A stretch of 32,359 nt of DNA from a virus: positions 1 to 32,359 of IMG/VR virus record IMGVR_UViG_3300032050_000509. One strand, written 5' to 3'. Below, piece by piece: positions 5,437-12,843 of the stretch (positions are counted from its first letter, which is position 1; every line of letters starts with the position of its first letter). The translations under genes were made by a program, and so were the position numbers. The notes under the pieces are model-generated. The model was not told the DNA's origin, made no database searches, and was given only the letters and a program-made list of their open reading frames with translations.

Positions 5437-6069
5437 ATGGCATATATAGAACACAATTTTTTTCCGCTAAAAGTATTTGTTAGAAATGAGTACATGTATC
5501 AGCATAAGAAGGGTTTCGGTGAGTTTACCCCGGGGGTAGTTATATCTGTTAGATGTATGCCGGGGCAAGCTGCACTGTTCCAGGTATTGTTAGAGAATGG
5601 CACACTTAGAGATAAATTACCATCTCATGCCCTACTAACAGAACCTAAGTTACCAGAACCAGATCTACCATTTCATTACCTGCAATTATGGAATTGTTTC
5701 TCTTACAACTTTACCTTACTGAGCTTAAGTTATCTTTATGATACTCCAGTAGAAGTATACATGAAAGATAAAAAGTTTTATAAAGGTTCTTACTATGGAA
5801 CCATTAACTGGGGATCTAATGATCTTAACACAGATCTATCTTTAGCTGAAGATCCATTAGAGCATAAGTCTCATCATATAATACTTTTAGATAATGGTCA
5901 GATTGCTCTACAACCTAACAACCGTATTAAATGGTCTGAACCTTCATTTGTAACTAAGCCTTTTCCAGAGAAGCCAGATTATTTAGTTAACACAGACTGG
6001 TATAACTGTGAGGGATTTGAAAAATGGAACACAGAAGATTCTGATAGGATGTTCTATGATAATGAATAA
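5437..6069 (+). CDS. Hypothetical protein, 210 aa
   Basis: The protein begins MAYIEHNFFPLKVFVRNEYM and is rich in aromatic residues and Pro. Residues about 20-70 look like a small beta-barrel (FTPGVVISVRCMPGQAALFQ, then LLENGTLRDKLPSHALL), and residues 105-170 look like a second beta region. There is no membrane segment. I do not recognise it. It starts 1 base after the previous stop and is followed, after 29 bases, by the glycosyltransferase with an AAAAACCAACA leader. Confidence 0.7.
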   Translation: MAYIEHNFFPLKVFVRNEYMYQHKKGFGEFTPGVVISVRCMPGQAALFQVLLENGTLRDKLPSHALLTEPKLPEPDLPFHYLQLWNCFSYNFTLLSLSYLYDTPVEVYMKDKKFYKGSYYGTINWGSNDLNTDLSLAEDPLEHKSHHIILLDNGQIALQPNNRIKWSEPSFVTKPFPEKPDYLVNTDWYNCEGFEKWNTEDSDRMFYDNE

Positions 6070-6098
6070 AGTTTTATCTTTATCTGCAAAAACCAACA

Positions 6099-7259
6099 AT
6101 GAAGAAAATAATGTTCTGGGGTGATAGCCCCGCATTAGGTACTGGCTTTGGTAATGTAATTAAATTTATTATCAAACATCTACCTAAAGATAAATACACT
6201 CCAGTAGTATTAGGTGTATATCATGATAACAAGAAACATGACCTTCCTTATAAGATCTATTCTGTAGGCTTATATGAGGAACAGAAGAAAGCAGCTAGAC
6301 TCAAAGAGATTATAAAAAAAGAAAAGCCTGATATATTATTTATACTTGGTGATGTCTGGTACATGAGTTCTATTATAATGTTCTTGGGTAAGAACAAGTT
6401 TCTTCAAACTATCAAGACTGTTGGATATATACCGGCAGATGCTGAAGACCATGATCCAGATTGGTATGAGCATACTTATAAACTTGATAGACTTGTAGTA
6501 TATAATGAGTTTGGGAAATCAGTTGTTGCCAAGGCTGCACCTAAACAAGAGGTTAGTATAATTGAGCATGGTGTAGACAATACAGTATTCTATCCATTAA
6601 CACTACCTAGAGCAGGAGTAAGAAACTTGCTATTTGAGGATGCTCCAGAATTAGATAATAGTTTTGTCTTCTTAAATGCGGGTAGAAACCAACCAAGAAA
6701 ACTTCTTGATATTTCTATGAGAGCTTTTGCAGAGTTTGCAAAGGATAAACATGATGTTTATTTATACATGCACTGTGGAGTTACTGATGCTCACATAGAT
6801 ATATTAAGGATGGCAAACTTACTGGATATTCAGGATAAGATCCTAATGACTGCAGATCAACACGGTAGAATTAGTGTGCCTATAGAGCACTTGAATGTTA
6901 TATATAATTTTTGTGATGTAGGTCTTAATTCTGGATTAGGTGAAGGGTTTGGATTACCTAATGCTGAACATGCATCTTTAGGTAAACCTCAGATTGTACC
7001 TGATCACTCTGCACTTACTGAGTTATACTCAGATTGTGGACTGTTAGTACCGGCAAATATAAAGTATATGCTGTCTAGTATAACAACCACAGCAAAGATG
7101 ATAATGGCTGAGGATATGGCCGAAAAAATGGAGTTGATCTATAAAGATAGAGAGTTATATAAGGAACTTTCTGAAAAATCTAAAGCTAAGTTTACATCAG
7201 ATAGATATTCTTGGGCTAAGATTACTGAACAATGGGTTAAATTATTTGATGAGTTATGA
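6099..7259 (+). CDS. GT4-type glycosyltransferase, 386 aa
   Basis: A GT-B fold glycosyltransferase that would transfer a sugar from a nucleotide-sugar donor. The N-terminal domain starts FWGDSPALGTGFGNVIKF. EHGVD (156-160) precedes the linker, NAGRNQPRKLLDISMRAF (193-210) is the phosphate-binding region, and GEGFGLPNAEHASLGKP (281-297) holds the E282...E290 pair typical of family 4. The size is normal. The start has AAAAACCAACA directly before ATG. It overlaps the FkbM gene by ATGA, so sugar transfer and methylation probably act together, on a virion protein or on host surface sugars. The acceptor is unknown. Confidence 0.88.
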   Translation: MKKIMFWGDSPALGTGFGNVIKFIIKHLPKDKYTPVVLGVYHDNKKHDLPYKIYSVGLYEEQKKAARLKEIIKKEKPDILFILGDVWYMSSIIMFLGKNKFLQTIKTVGYIPADAEDHDPDWYEHTYKLDRLVVYNEFGKSVVAKAAPKQEVSIIEHGVDNTVFYPLTLPRAGVRNLLFEDAPELDNSFVFLNAGRNQPRKLLDISMRAFAEFAKDKHDVYLYMHCGVTDAHIDILRMANLLDIQDKILMTADQHGRISVPIEHLNVIYNFCDVGLNSGLGEGFGLPNAEHASLGKPQIVPDHSALTELYSDCGLLVPANIKYMLSSITTTAKMIMAEDMAEKMELIYKDRELYKELSEKSKAKFTSDRYSWAKITEQWVKLFDEL

Positions 7260-8047
7260 AGTTTTTAGATAGATATGACCTTGAAAAGATAGGTCAAGTA
7301 GGAGCAGAGTATTATACTATTGAAGCTGACAAAATAGCAACAAGATTATTGTCTTCATACTGGTTGTGTGTGGAAGATAAACAAGATGAGTTTGTGCCGC
7401 ATCTTAAAAGAGATGGTTACTGGGAATCTTGGATATCTTTATGGATGAGTCAGAATGTAAAACCAGGTAGTGTGTGCATTGATGGTGGAGCAAACTATGG
7501 ATACTACACTTTTCAGTTATTACTACATGGCTGTGAAGTATATGCAATAGAAGCAAACCCTAATCTTATTCCCTATTTAAAAACTTCTTTAGAATTAAAT
7601 GGGAATTTACCACTGACTATTCTTAATAAAGCTATAACAGATGGATCAACAGATAAGATTATTCTAAACATTACAGAATCTCCCCTGCATTCTACAGTAA
7701 GTATAGAAAGAGTAAGCAAAGAATATGCAGAAGTGCAGACTATAAGGCTCTTAGATTTTATAGATAAACCAATAGATTTTATAAAACTAGATATAGAGGG
7801 TAATGAAGATCAAGCTTTACCAGATCTTATTCAACTACAAAAGAAATATCCAAACTTAGTATGTTTAATGGAGTGGGTATATGATGCTTATCCTGATAAA
7901 AGCCGGGAGCTATATAAGTTCATAGCTCAAAACTTTGAAGTATCTTATGTTGAATTTGACGGGAGTGAAGTTAAGGTTGACTCATATTCCTTTATAGAGG
8001 CAGAAAAAATAGATCTAAGAATGTTTGTACTAAGATCAAAAAAATAA
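7256..8047 (+). CDS. FkbM-family methyltransferase, 263 aa
   Basis: A Rossmann-fold methyltransferase using S-adenosylmethionine. Motif I is VCIDGGANYGYYTF (73-86) and motif II ends in VYAIEANP (95-102). The FkbM signature FIKLDIEGNEDQAL lies at about 175-188. FkbM enzymes mostly O-methylate sugars or natural products. Its start overlaps the glycosyltransferase stop, so methylation of the transferred sugar is a reasonable guess. It is the last gene before the terminator at 8093. Confidence 0.88.
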   Translation: MKFLDRYDLEKIGQVGAEYYTIEADKIATRLLSSYWLCVEDKQDEFVPHLKRDGYWESWISLWMSQNVKPGSVCIDGGANYGYYTFQLLLHGCEVYAIEANPNLIPYLKTSLELNGNLPLTILNKAITDGSTDKIILNITESPLHSTVSIERVSKEYAEVQTIRLLDFIDKPIDFIKLDIEGNEDQALPDLIQLQKKYPNLVCLMEWVYDAYPDKSRELYKFIAQNFEVSYVEFDGSEVKVDSYSFIEAEKIDLRMFVLRSKK

Positions 8048-8092
8048 TTATATTTGAATTGTTCATGTTTAATGTTTAGATTAATTATCACT

Positions 8093-8118
8093 ACCCTGGA
8101 TTTTTTCCAGGGTTTTTA
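8093..8118 (+). terminator. Intrinsic terminator
   Basis: A perfect 8-bp stem, ACCCTGGA (8093-8100) with TCCAGGGT (8106-8113), then TTTTAG. Closely similar in sequence to the terminator at 9296. Confidence 0.85.
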
Positions 8119-8138
8119 GTTTAAACAAAAAATATTTA

Positions 8139-8146
8139 TATATTTG
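8139..8146 (+). promoter_or_regulatory. Promoter-like motif P2 (TATATTTG)
   Basis: TATATTTG matches the Bacteroidota -7 consensus TAnnTTTG, 24 bases before ATG 8171 and just after a terminator. A clear -33 TTG is not evident. Confidence 0.55.
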
Positions 8147-8170
8147 CCATCACTAAGTTTATTATATGAG

Positions 8171-8470
8171 ATGACACTTGAGTTAAAAAAGTTATGGTTG
8201 CTTGTGGCAGAGAAATCAGACTCTAACTTAGAAGCTCGTATGGTTTATGATGAATTACTCAAACAACTCAATATGTCAAAAGAAACAGTAGTATTATCCA
8301 TTACAGAAGCAGAAGAAGGATTAGAAGTAAGAATTAGTGAGAAAGCTTACGGTAACTTTGCTGTAATAGGTCTAATAGAACAAATTAAATTTAATTTACT
8401 AAATGTAGAAGAAGTACCAGAAATGAAGGTTACTACAAAAACTACAAAAGGTAAAAGTTATGATGCATAA
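8171..8470 (+). CDS. Hypothetical protein, 99 aa
   Basis: I start at ATG 8171; a longer frame from TTG 8144 would run into the promoter element at 8139-8146. The protein begins MTLELKKLWLLVAEKSDSNL, has an alternating acidic/hydrophobic beta segment (VVLSITEAEEGLEVRISEKA) and a basic Thr/Lys-rich end. No family recognised. It heads the unit with the GroES-like gene. Confidence 0.65.
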   Translation: MTLELKKLWLLVAEKSDSNLEARMVYDELLKQLNMSKETVVLSITEAEEGLEVRISEKAYGNFAVIGLIEQIKFNLLNVEEVPEMKVTTKTTKGKSYDA

Positions 8471-8485
8471 TTAAAAACCAACAAT

Positions 8486-8764
8486 ATGAAATCAGTAAAA
8501 GGTAAAAGAGTATTGGTAACAATACCAGAATTAAAAAAATCTCCAGTAGAACTTTCTGTTAAAGATGAAGAAATGATTATGCAGGAAGCCATGAAGAAAT
8601 GGCAATCACTAGAAATCTATGCAGTAGGTAGTGATGTAGAGGATCTTAGAGCTGGAGATAATGTATATGTTCAAACATATGCTTTAGAATCAGGTGAGAA
8701 AATTGAAGTTGATGGTAAGATGAGAATCTTAGTACCAGAAAGTGCAATTGCAATAGTGTGGTAA
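8486..8764 (+). CDS. GroES-like co-chaperonin, 92 aa
   Basis: Length and pattern fit the GroES (Cpn10) barrel: VKGKRVLVTIPE at the start, LEIYAVGSDVEDLRAGDNVY (57-76) matching the usual VVAVG...VKVGDxVL core, and EKIEVDGKMRILVPESAIAI (70s to 90), which matches the usual end. The mobile-loop position is occupied by an acidic, helical-looking segment (ELSVKDEEMIMQEAMKKW) instead of the Gly-rich loop, so chaperonin contact may differ. Phage co-chaperonins such as T4 gp31 help host GroEL fold capsid protein. The leader is AAAAACCAACAAT before ATG. Confidence 0.72.
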   Translation: MKSVKGKRVLVTIPELKKSPVELSVKDEEMIMQEAMKKWQSLEIYAVGSDVEDLRAGDNVYVQTYALESGEKIEVDGKMRILVPESAIAIVW

Positions 8765-8778
8765 CACCTTACAAAGTT

Positions 8779-9066
8779 ATGGTAGAAGGAGTATATGGAA
8801 AGGACATATGTCCTACAGCAAAAGAAATTGATTGGCAAAAAAGATTAGTTTCACTTGATGGTGGTCCAAGACCAGAATACTACGGTGGTAAGGATAATCC
8901 TTATGAAGTTTTCAGAGTACTAGAAGCTTGGGAATTGGACAATGATTTCTATTTAGGTAATGTAATTAAGTATTTAGCTAGAGCTGGAAAGAAAAATAAA
9001 TCAACAAAAAAAGAGGATTTACAAAAAGCTTTAATATATTTACAGAGAAGAATAGATAACTTATGA
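8779..9066 (+). CDS. DUF3310-type protein, 95 aa
   Basis: The C-terminal half, NPYEVFRVLEAWELDNDFYL then GNVIKYLARAGKK...KEDLQKALIYLQRRI, is the DUF3310 signature (often annotated as phage nucleotide kinase, though this is not well established). I prefer ATG 8779; a GTG at 8758 would add 7 residues and overlap the GroES-like stop. The stop overlaps the next start (ATGA). The function remains uncertain. Confidence 0.8.
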   Translation: MVEGVYGKDICPTAKEIDWQKRLVSLDGGPRPEYYGGKDNPYEVFRVLEAWELDNDFYLGNVIKYLARAGKKNKSTKKEDLQKALIYLQRRIDNL

Positions 9067-9260
9067 TACTAAAAGGTATTTTATTTGCTATTGGTTTGCT
9101 TGCTATAATCATTCTGTTCTTTCTTAAGAATGCCTTCAGTAAACCAGTATATAACAAGATGCACAATGTATGGCAAGAAGATCCTATAGGAAAAAAATTT
9201 GCTAATGGTCTTTTAGTAAGCATGTTGTTAATAGCATTTTTATTAGGTTTATTATTTTAA
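9063..9260 (+). CDS. Two-pass small membrane protein, 65 aa
   Basis: The first segment, LKGILFAIGLLAIIILFFL (3-21), and the second, GLLVSMLLIAFLLGLLF (49-65), flank a polar loop (KNAFSKPVYNKMHNVWQEDP). It is coupled to the DUF3310 gene by ATGA and precedes a terminator. It could be a second holin-like or inner-membrane protein; no family recognised. Confidence 0.7.
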   Translation: MILKGILFAIGLLAIIILFFLKNAFSKPVYNKMHNVWQEDPIGKKFANGLLVSMLLIAFLLGLLF

Positions 9261-9295
9261 TAAATACATATTTACCAATAACAAACACAAAAGAG

Positions 9296-9323
9296 TCCCT
9301 GGATTTATTCAGGGATTTTTTTT
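9296..9323 (+). terminator. Intrinsic terminator
   Basis: TCCCTG (9296-9301) pairs with CAGGGA (9310-9315), followed by a run of eight or more T. The CCCTGGATTTATTCAGGG core resembles the 8093 terminator, suggesting duplication. Confidence 0.85.
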
Positions 9324-9332
9324 ATTCAAATA

Positions 9333-9349
9333 TTTTTTGTATATTATAG
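9333..9349 (+). promoter_or_regulatory. Rightward promoter-like motif P3
   Basis: TTTTTTGTATATTATAG, with TATATTAT at 9340-9347, 22 bases before ATG 9370 and directly after the 9296 terminator. Confidence 0.65.
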
Positions 9350-9369
9350 TGTAATTAAAATTTTATATC

Positions 9370-9633
9370 ATGGGAGCTTTACCAGAATTTGAAAATGTAG
9401 ATAATGCTAGATCTACGATGCCTGAGTATAAATCAAAACTTACTCAGATGTACCAGTACCTAAACAGGTCGGTAAATAAGTTTTTCTTTGATTGGGGATA
9501 CAAACTTGCTACACAACGAGTATATGCCAATAATACTGCTGCTTTAGCTGCAGGATTGAAAAAAGGAGATTGGTATGTTACTTCAACAGGACCAGCACCT
9601 GCAGGTGACTTAATAGTTAAGATTGTACAATAA
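9370..9633 (+). CDS. Small putative virion protein, 87 aa
   Basis: The N-terminal half is helical and aromatic (YKSKLTQMYQYLNRSVNKFF). The C-terminal half, NNTAALAAGLKKGDWYVTST then GDLIVKIV, resembles an Ala/Gly-rich turn-strand motif recurrent in phage head-decoration and fibre proteins (recalled, not searched). It is the first of five genes of similar style, so a virion appendage role is likely. Confidence 0.65.
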   Translation: MGALPEFENVDNARSTMPEYKSKLTQMYQYLNRSVNKFFFDWGYKLATQRVYANNTAALAAGLKKGDWYVTSTGPAPAGDLIVKIVQ

Positions 9634-9647
9634 TTAAACTATTAGTC

Positions 9648-9980
9648 ATGGCAGATATTAATGTAGACAGACAACTTGCTATAGAAATAATAGATACTAT
9701 TACTGTAGATACAATTGTACCTCAAGTATATGTATTATTACAATACTCTACAACAGGTGATGAAAAAGCTGCAGCACTTACAAAAATACTACAAGGATTA
9801 CTTTCTCTTGGAGTATATCCAAGTGTAGATATGGCTTATCTAAAAGGTGTTCCTGTAGGAACTTTTGTAGTTATTGATGATCCAGAAACTCCTGAAACAG
9901 ATTATTCAGTTCAAGTAGTTAGATCTACAGGCAGAAGAAATGATGGTGATCTTATAGCTGATGCTGAAACTCGTATTTAA
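9648..9980 (+). CDS. Hypothetical putative virion protein, 110 aa
   Basis: Begins MADINVDRQLAIEIIDTITV; the first 65 residues look helical (KAAALTKILQGLLSLGVYPS) and the rest beta-like (GVPVGTFVVIDDPETPETDY). There is no Cys, signal or membrane segment. The start follows TAGTC. The position among fibre-like genes suggests a virion part, but nothing in the sequence proves it. Confidence 0.65.
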   Translation: MADINVDRQLAIEIIDTITVDTIVPQVYVLLQYSTTGDEKAAALTKILQGLLSLGVYPSVDMAYLKGVPVGTFVVIDDPETPETDYSVQVVRSTGRRNDGDLIADAETRI

Positions 9981-9995
9981 TTAAAATAATTTATC

Positions 9996-10691
9996 ATGTC
10001 AAATAGTATTGGTAATTTAAAAAATAGTGGTTTACAGGGGAATAACTTCCCCTGGCAACTTAAAATGTTGATAGGACAGGAGTGTATATGTGATCAACTA
10101 AAACTAGCAAATGATATTCTTCAAGATATAGATGATAATACTGATCAAGTTGAGCCATTGCTAGTACAAATATTGACTGCCATTCAAAATGGTACTGACT
10201 ATGAAGCAGCTCTTGTAGTAGATAGTACTGGTGCAACATGGTTAGAGGTAAGAATTTGGAATGGAACTACCTTTGATCCACCTGTATATTTTTTAGCTGG
10301 ATCAAATACTCCAGGAACTCCTGTTGCTCCTATTACATATGTTAATCCTAATAGTTACTTAGCACAGATTGTATCATATACATCTAATTTAGTGTCTATA
10401 GAAAGTTTAACTTCTAGTATCAATACTTTAGTAACTAATATTAATACTAATCTATCACCTGTATTAAGAACTCCAAGAATTGCTACGGTAGTAAATACTA
10501 CTGGTTCAACACCTGCTGGAGCATTTAGTTTTTCTATTGCTAATGTAGGATCTGCATCAGGACTTGTAGATGGTGAAGTATTACCAGCAGGAGTTACTAT
10601 TAATTATGATGGTGGAACTTTAAATAATACACTAGATGCTATATTCTTTGATGCAACAGGAACAACCTTTGTAGTAACTTGGATTATATAA
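9996..10691 (+). CDS. Putative virion fibre or decoration protein, 231 aa
   Basis: Residues 1-65 are helical with an acidic stretch (ILQDIDDNTDQVEPLLVQIL). ALVVDSTGATWLEVRIWNGT (75-94) is a strand-rich motif common in phage baseplate and fibre proteins. Then comes a helical, coiled-coil-like NLVSIESLTSSINTLVTNIN segment and a beta-rich Thr/Gly/Asn C-terminal domain ending TTFVVTWII. This domain order (anchor, coil, beta head) fits a trimeric fibre. Confidence 0.65.
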   Translation: MSNSIGNLKNSGLQGNNFPWQLKMLIGQECICDQLKLANDILQDIDDNTDQVEPLLVQILTAIQNGTDYEAALVVDSTGATWLEVRIWNGTTFDPPVYFLAGSNTPGTPVAPITYVNPNSYLAQIVSYTSNLVSIESLTSSINTLVTNINTNLSPVLRTPRIATVVNTTGSTPAGAFSFSIANVGSASGLVDGEVLPAGVTINYDGGTLNNTLDAIFFDATGTTFVVTWII

Positions 10692-10695
10692 TTTT

Positions 10696-11208
10696 ATGAG
10701 TACTACTATTCATACTGATAATGCTCAAGCTGTATTAAATCAGTTAGCTAGTGGTTCTTTCTATGATACTACTACACAAACTACTGGAATATCTACTGCA
10801 AAAGCAATGAAATTAAACAGTGTAGATCCTGCAGCTACTAATGGTGTGTCTATAGTAAATGATTTATTTGGTGATCCTACTGAAATTACAGTAACTCAAA
10901 CAGGAGTTTATAACATTGCTTTTTCTGCTCAATTACATAAAACATCAGGTGGAGGAGCAACACAGGTTTATATTTGGTTTAGAGTAGATGGAGTAGATGT
11001 TCCGGATAGTAACACAACACTTACATTAGCAAATAATGGTGATTTGTTAGTAGCAGCTTGGAACTTTTTTACACAAATGAATGCAGGAAGTAATGTTCAA
11101 ATCATGTGGCAAGCTAGTGCATCTTCTATAGAATTACTTAGAAATACTACAGTTGCACCATTACCAGCAATTCCTTCTGTAATTGCTACCATAAATAGAG
11201 TAAGGTAA
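10696..11208 (+). CDS. C1q/TNF-like jelly-roll virion protein, 170 aa
   Basis: After a short N-terminal anchor, residues about 70-170 follow the C1q-like jelly-roll pattern: ITVTQTGVYNIAFSAQLHKT, then TQVYIWFRVDGVDVPDSN, TLTLANNGDLLVAAWNFFTQ, and NAGSNVQIMWQAS. Such domains form trimers on phage heads or tail tips and often bind receptors or sugars. The C terminus ends with the usual final strand (SVIATINRVR). It starts 4 bases after the previous stop. Whether it is a head fibre or receptor-binding protein is not visible. Confidence 0.75.
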   Translation: MSTTIHTDNAQAVLNQLASGSFYDTTTQTTGISTAKAMKLNSVDPAATNGVSIVNDLFGDPTEITVTQTGVYNIAFSAQLHKTSGGGATQVYIWFRVDGVDVPDSNTTLTLANNGDLLVAAWNFFTQMNAGSNVQIMWQASASSIELLRNTTVAPLPAIPSVIATINRVR

Positions 11209-11277
11209 CTCAGAAGATATATTAGGAATGTACATATCAATAGATTGAAAAGACATAATTAGATAAACTTAAAAACA

Positions 11278-11742
11278 ATGAGTACATTAGTACAAATATC
11301 TGGAACAAGTTCAGAGTTTATTGAACAATTAATAGAGTTAAGTTCAGTAGAAATTCTTACACTTGGAACACCATTTGAATTATTACCAGCACCGGGAGCA
11401 GCCCAGTATTATGTTATAGATAGGATACAAATAGAGTATAAATTTAATGGTACAGCATATGTATTTCCATCTTCCCCTACATTTTATTTAGATGGATGTT
11501 TTGATTCTTATGTAGATAAAACATTATTAACAAGTGCAACAGATTCAGTTTGTGTTATATCTGGTAATCTTAGAAATACATTAACAGTTGGTAGTGGTTC
11601 AGGATCTGTACAAGTTAAAACTAACAAAGATGTACTAAATGCTAATCTTGTAATGGGTACTCCAAATGGTGATAATCCTACAACAGGTGATGGCTCATTA
11701 AGGATTAAAATCTACTATAAGATAGAAACTTTTGGAGCTTAG
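11278..11742 (+). CDS. Putative virion beta-sandwich protein, 154 aa
   Basis: A beta-rich protein with PFELLPAPGAAQYYVIDRIQ, YKFNGTAYVFPSSPTFYLDG and a final strand SLRIKIYYKIETFGA, a pattern typical of phage fibre-head or decoration domains. Two Cys. The leader is AAACTTAAAAACA before ATG. It is the last of the fibre-like group; a hairpin overlaps its stop codon. Confidence 0.65.
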   Translation: MSTLVQISGTSSEFIEQLIELSSVEILTLGTPFELLPAPGAAQYYVIDRIQIEYKFNGTAYVFPSSPTFYLDGCFDSYVDKTLLTSATDSVCVISGNLRNTLTVGSGSGSVQVKTNKDVLNANLVMGTPNGDNPTTGDGSLRIKIYYKIETFGA

Positions 11743-11760
11743 TTAATAAACTAAGTATTT
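11738..11760 (+). terminator. Possible weak terminator over the stop codon
   Basis: CTTAGTT (11738-11744) and AACTAAG (11749-11755) form a 7-bp stem with a 4-base loop, followed by TATTT. The short T-run makes it doubtful. Confidence 0.4.
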
Positions 11761-11777
11761 ATACGTAATATCAAAAA

Positions 11778-11795
11778 TTTTTTGTATATTATTAG
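11778..11795 (+). promoter_or_regulatory. Rightward promoter-like motif P4
   Basis: TTTTTTGTATATTATTAG, with TATATTAT at 11784-11791, 18 bases before the holin ATG at 11810. Confidence 0.65.
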
Positions 11796-11809
11796 TATAT
11801 ATTTAGAAA

Positions 11810-12328
11810 ATGAAAGAAGAGGCAACTTCAGGTTTTATAGGATTCACAAGTCCACTTGATTTTTTTTACTCACTTGTTGGTGCTAAAAATTGGTCTGTCA
11901 ACTGTTGTGCTGCATTTATTGCAGGAATTACATCATTTATTACAAACTACATATGGGATGACCCAACAGCTGTATTTACACTGTGGTCATTAATGTTTGC
12001 AGATTGGATTTCAGGAATTGCAAAAGGGATAATTAACAAGAGATTTGTAAGTTTTAAAATATGGAGAATGCCTTTATATTTTGTAGCTACATCTTATATT
12101 TTACATATATCCTGGTACATGGCAAAGAGTAATGGAATATACTACTACTTGCCTGCAGTTGTAATAGGAGGATTTTATTCAGTATATTTTGTATCTTTGT
12201 TGGAAAATCTAGGAGATATAAATTTACTTCCTAAATCTTTAGTAAGAGTATTAAAGTCTAGATTTGGATTAAAAAAATTAATAGAGAAAGAAAATGGAGA
12301 AAAATCTGAGACAAAGATGGAAAGCTAA
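11810..12328 (+). CDS. Holin, 172 aa
   Basis: Four hydrophobic segments fit a phage holin of the toxin-secretion/lysis type: about residues 31-48, 52-70, 85-105 and 110-131. LWSLMFADWISGIAKGIINK between the second segment and the loop matches the Asp/Gly signature of that family. The C-terminal tail is highly charged (KENGEKSETK). It would oligomerise in the inner membrane to release the amidase encoded four genes later. The end overlaps the next gene by 35 bases. Confidence 0.82.
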   Translation: MKEEATSGFIGFTSPLDFFYSLVGAKNWSVNCCAAFIAGITSFITNYIWDDPTAVFTLWSLMFADWISGIAKGIINKRFVSFKIWRMPLYFVATSYILHISWYMAKSNGIYYYLPAVVIGGFYSVYFVSLLENLGDINLLPKSLVRVLKSRFGLKKLIEKENGEKSETKMES

Positions 12329-12530
12329 AACACCTAAGTTTTGGAAGAAAGTTCAGAAAATTGCAATTATAGCAGGTACAGTTGCAGGACTTATTATTGC
12401 TGCACCAATTGCATTACCAGCTACCATAGTAACTGCAGCAACATATGTAGTAACTGCTGGTACAGTAGCAGCTACATTATCTCAGTTAACAGTAGAAGAT
12501 AGTAAAGAGAAAGAAATTACAAATCCATAA
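12294..12530 (+). CDS. Small membrane protein of the lysis cassette, 78 aa
   Basis: A basic N terminus (KNLRQRWKAKTPKFWKKVQK) is followed by a long Ala/Val/Ile/Thr-rich hydrophobic region (residues 22-66) with a Pro near the middle (APIALPAT), suggesting a helical hairpin. The start lies inside the holin gene in another frame. Position and layout suggest an antiholin, pinholin-like or spanin-related protein. Confidence 0.65.
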   Translation: MEKNLRQRWKAKTPKFWKKVQKIAIIAGTVAGLIIAAPIALPATIVTAATYVVTAGTVAATLSQLTVEDSKEKEITNP

Positions 12531-12540
12531 ATTATAAATA

Positions 12541-12843
12541 ATGACTAAAAAAGCAAAAAAAATAGAAGACATTGAGGTGGAAGTAAAAACCAAAAAAGTC
12601 AAAGCTAAAGTAAAGAAGGAAGGCAAGAAAGTAGATGTAGTAGTTGATACTCCTAAAGTAGATGTTGAAGTTCACACAGATGAAGTAAAGAAAGAATTTA
12701 CACTAGACAGTAAAAAACTTGATGTGAATGTAACAAAAACAGAAGAAGGTACAAATGTTACAATAGAAGCAGAAAACAATTTTCTTAAAAAAGCGGGAGA
12801 ATGGCTTTCAAAATTTTTTGTAAATAAGTTTAATAAGAAGTAA
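12541..12843 (+). CDS. Lys/Val-rich repeat-like protein, 100 aa
   Basis: Residues 9-70 alternate charged and valine residues (VEVKTKKVKAKVKKEGKKVD, later DTPKVDVEVHTDEVKKEF), which would make amphipathic beta strands. The end is amphipathic and basic (FLKKAGEWLSKFFVNKFNKK), a possible membrane-binding helix. It has no signal peptide. It sits between the small membrane protein and the amidase, which suggests a part in lysis, but I know of no such family. Confidence 0.65.
   Translation: MTKKAKKIEDIEVEVKTKKVKAKVKKEGKKVDVVVDTPKVDVEVHTDEVKKEFTLDSKKLDVNVTKTEEGTNVTIEAENNFLKKAGEWLSKFFVNKFNKK

Noticed and set aside
8144-8170. TTG start for the 99-aa protein
   Set aside because: The TTG is part of the TATATTTG promoter element; ATG 8171 lies at the proper distance.
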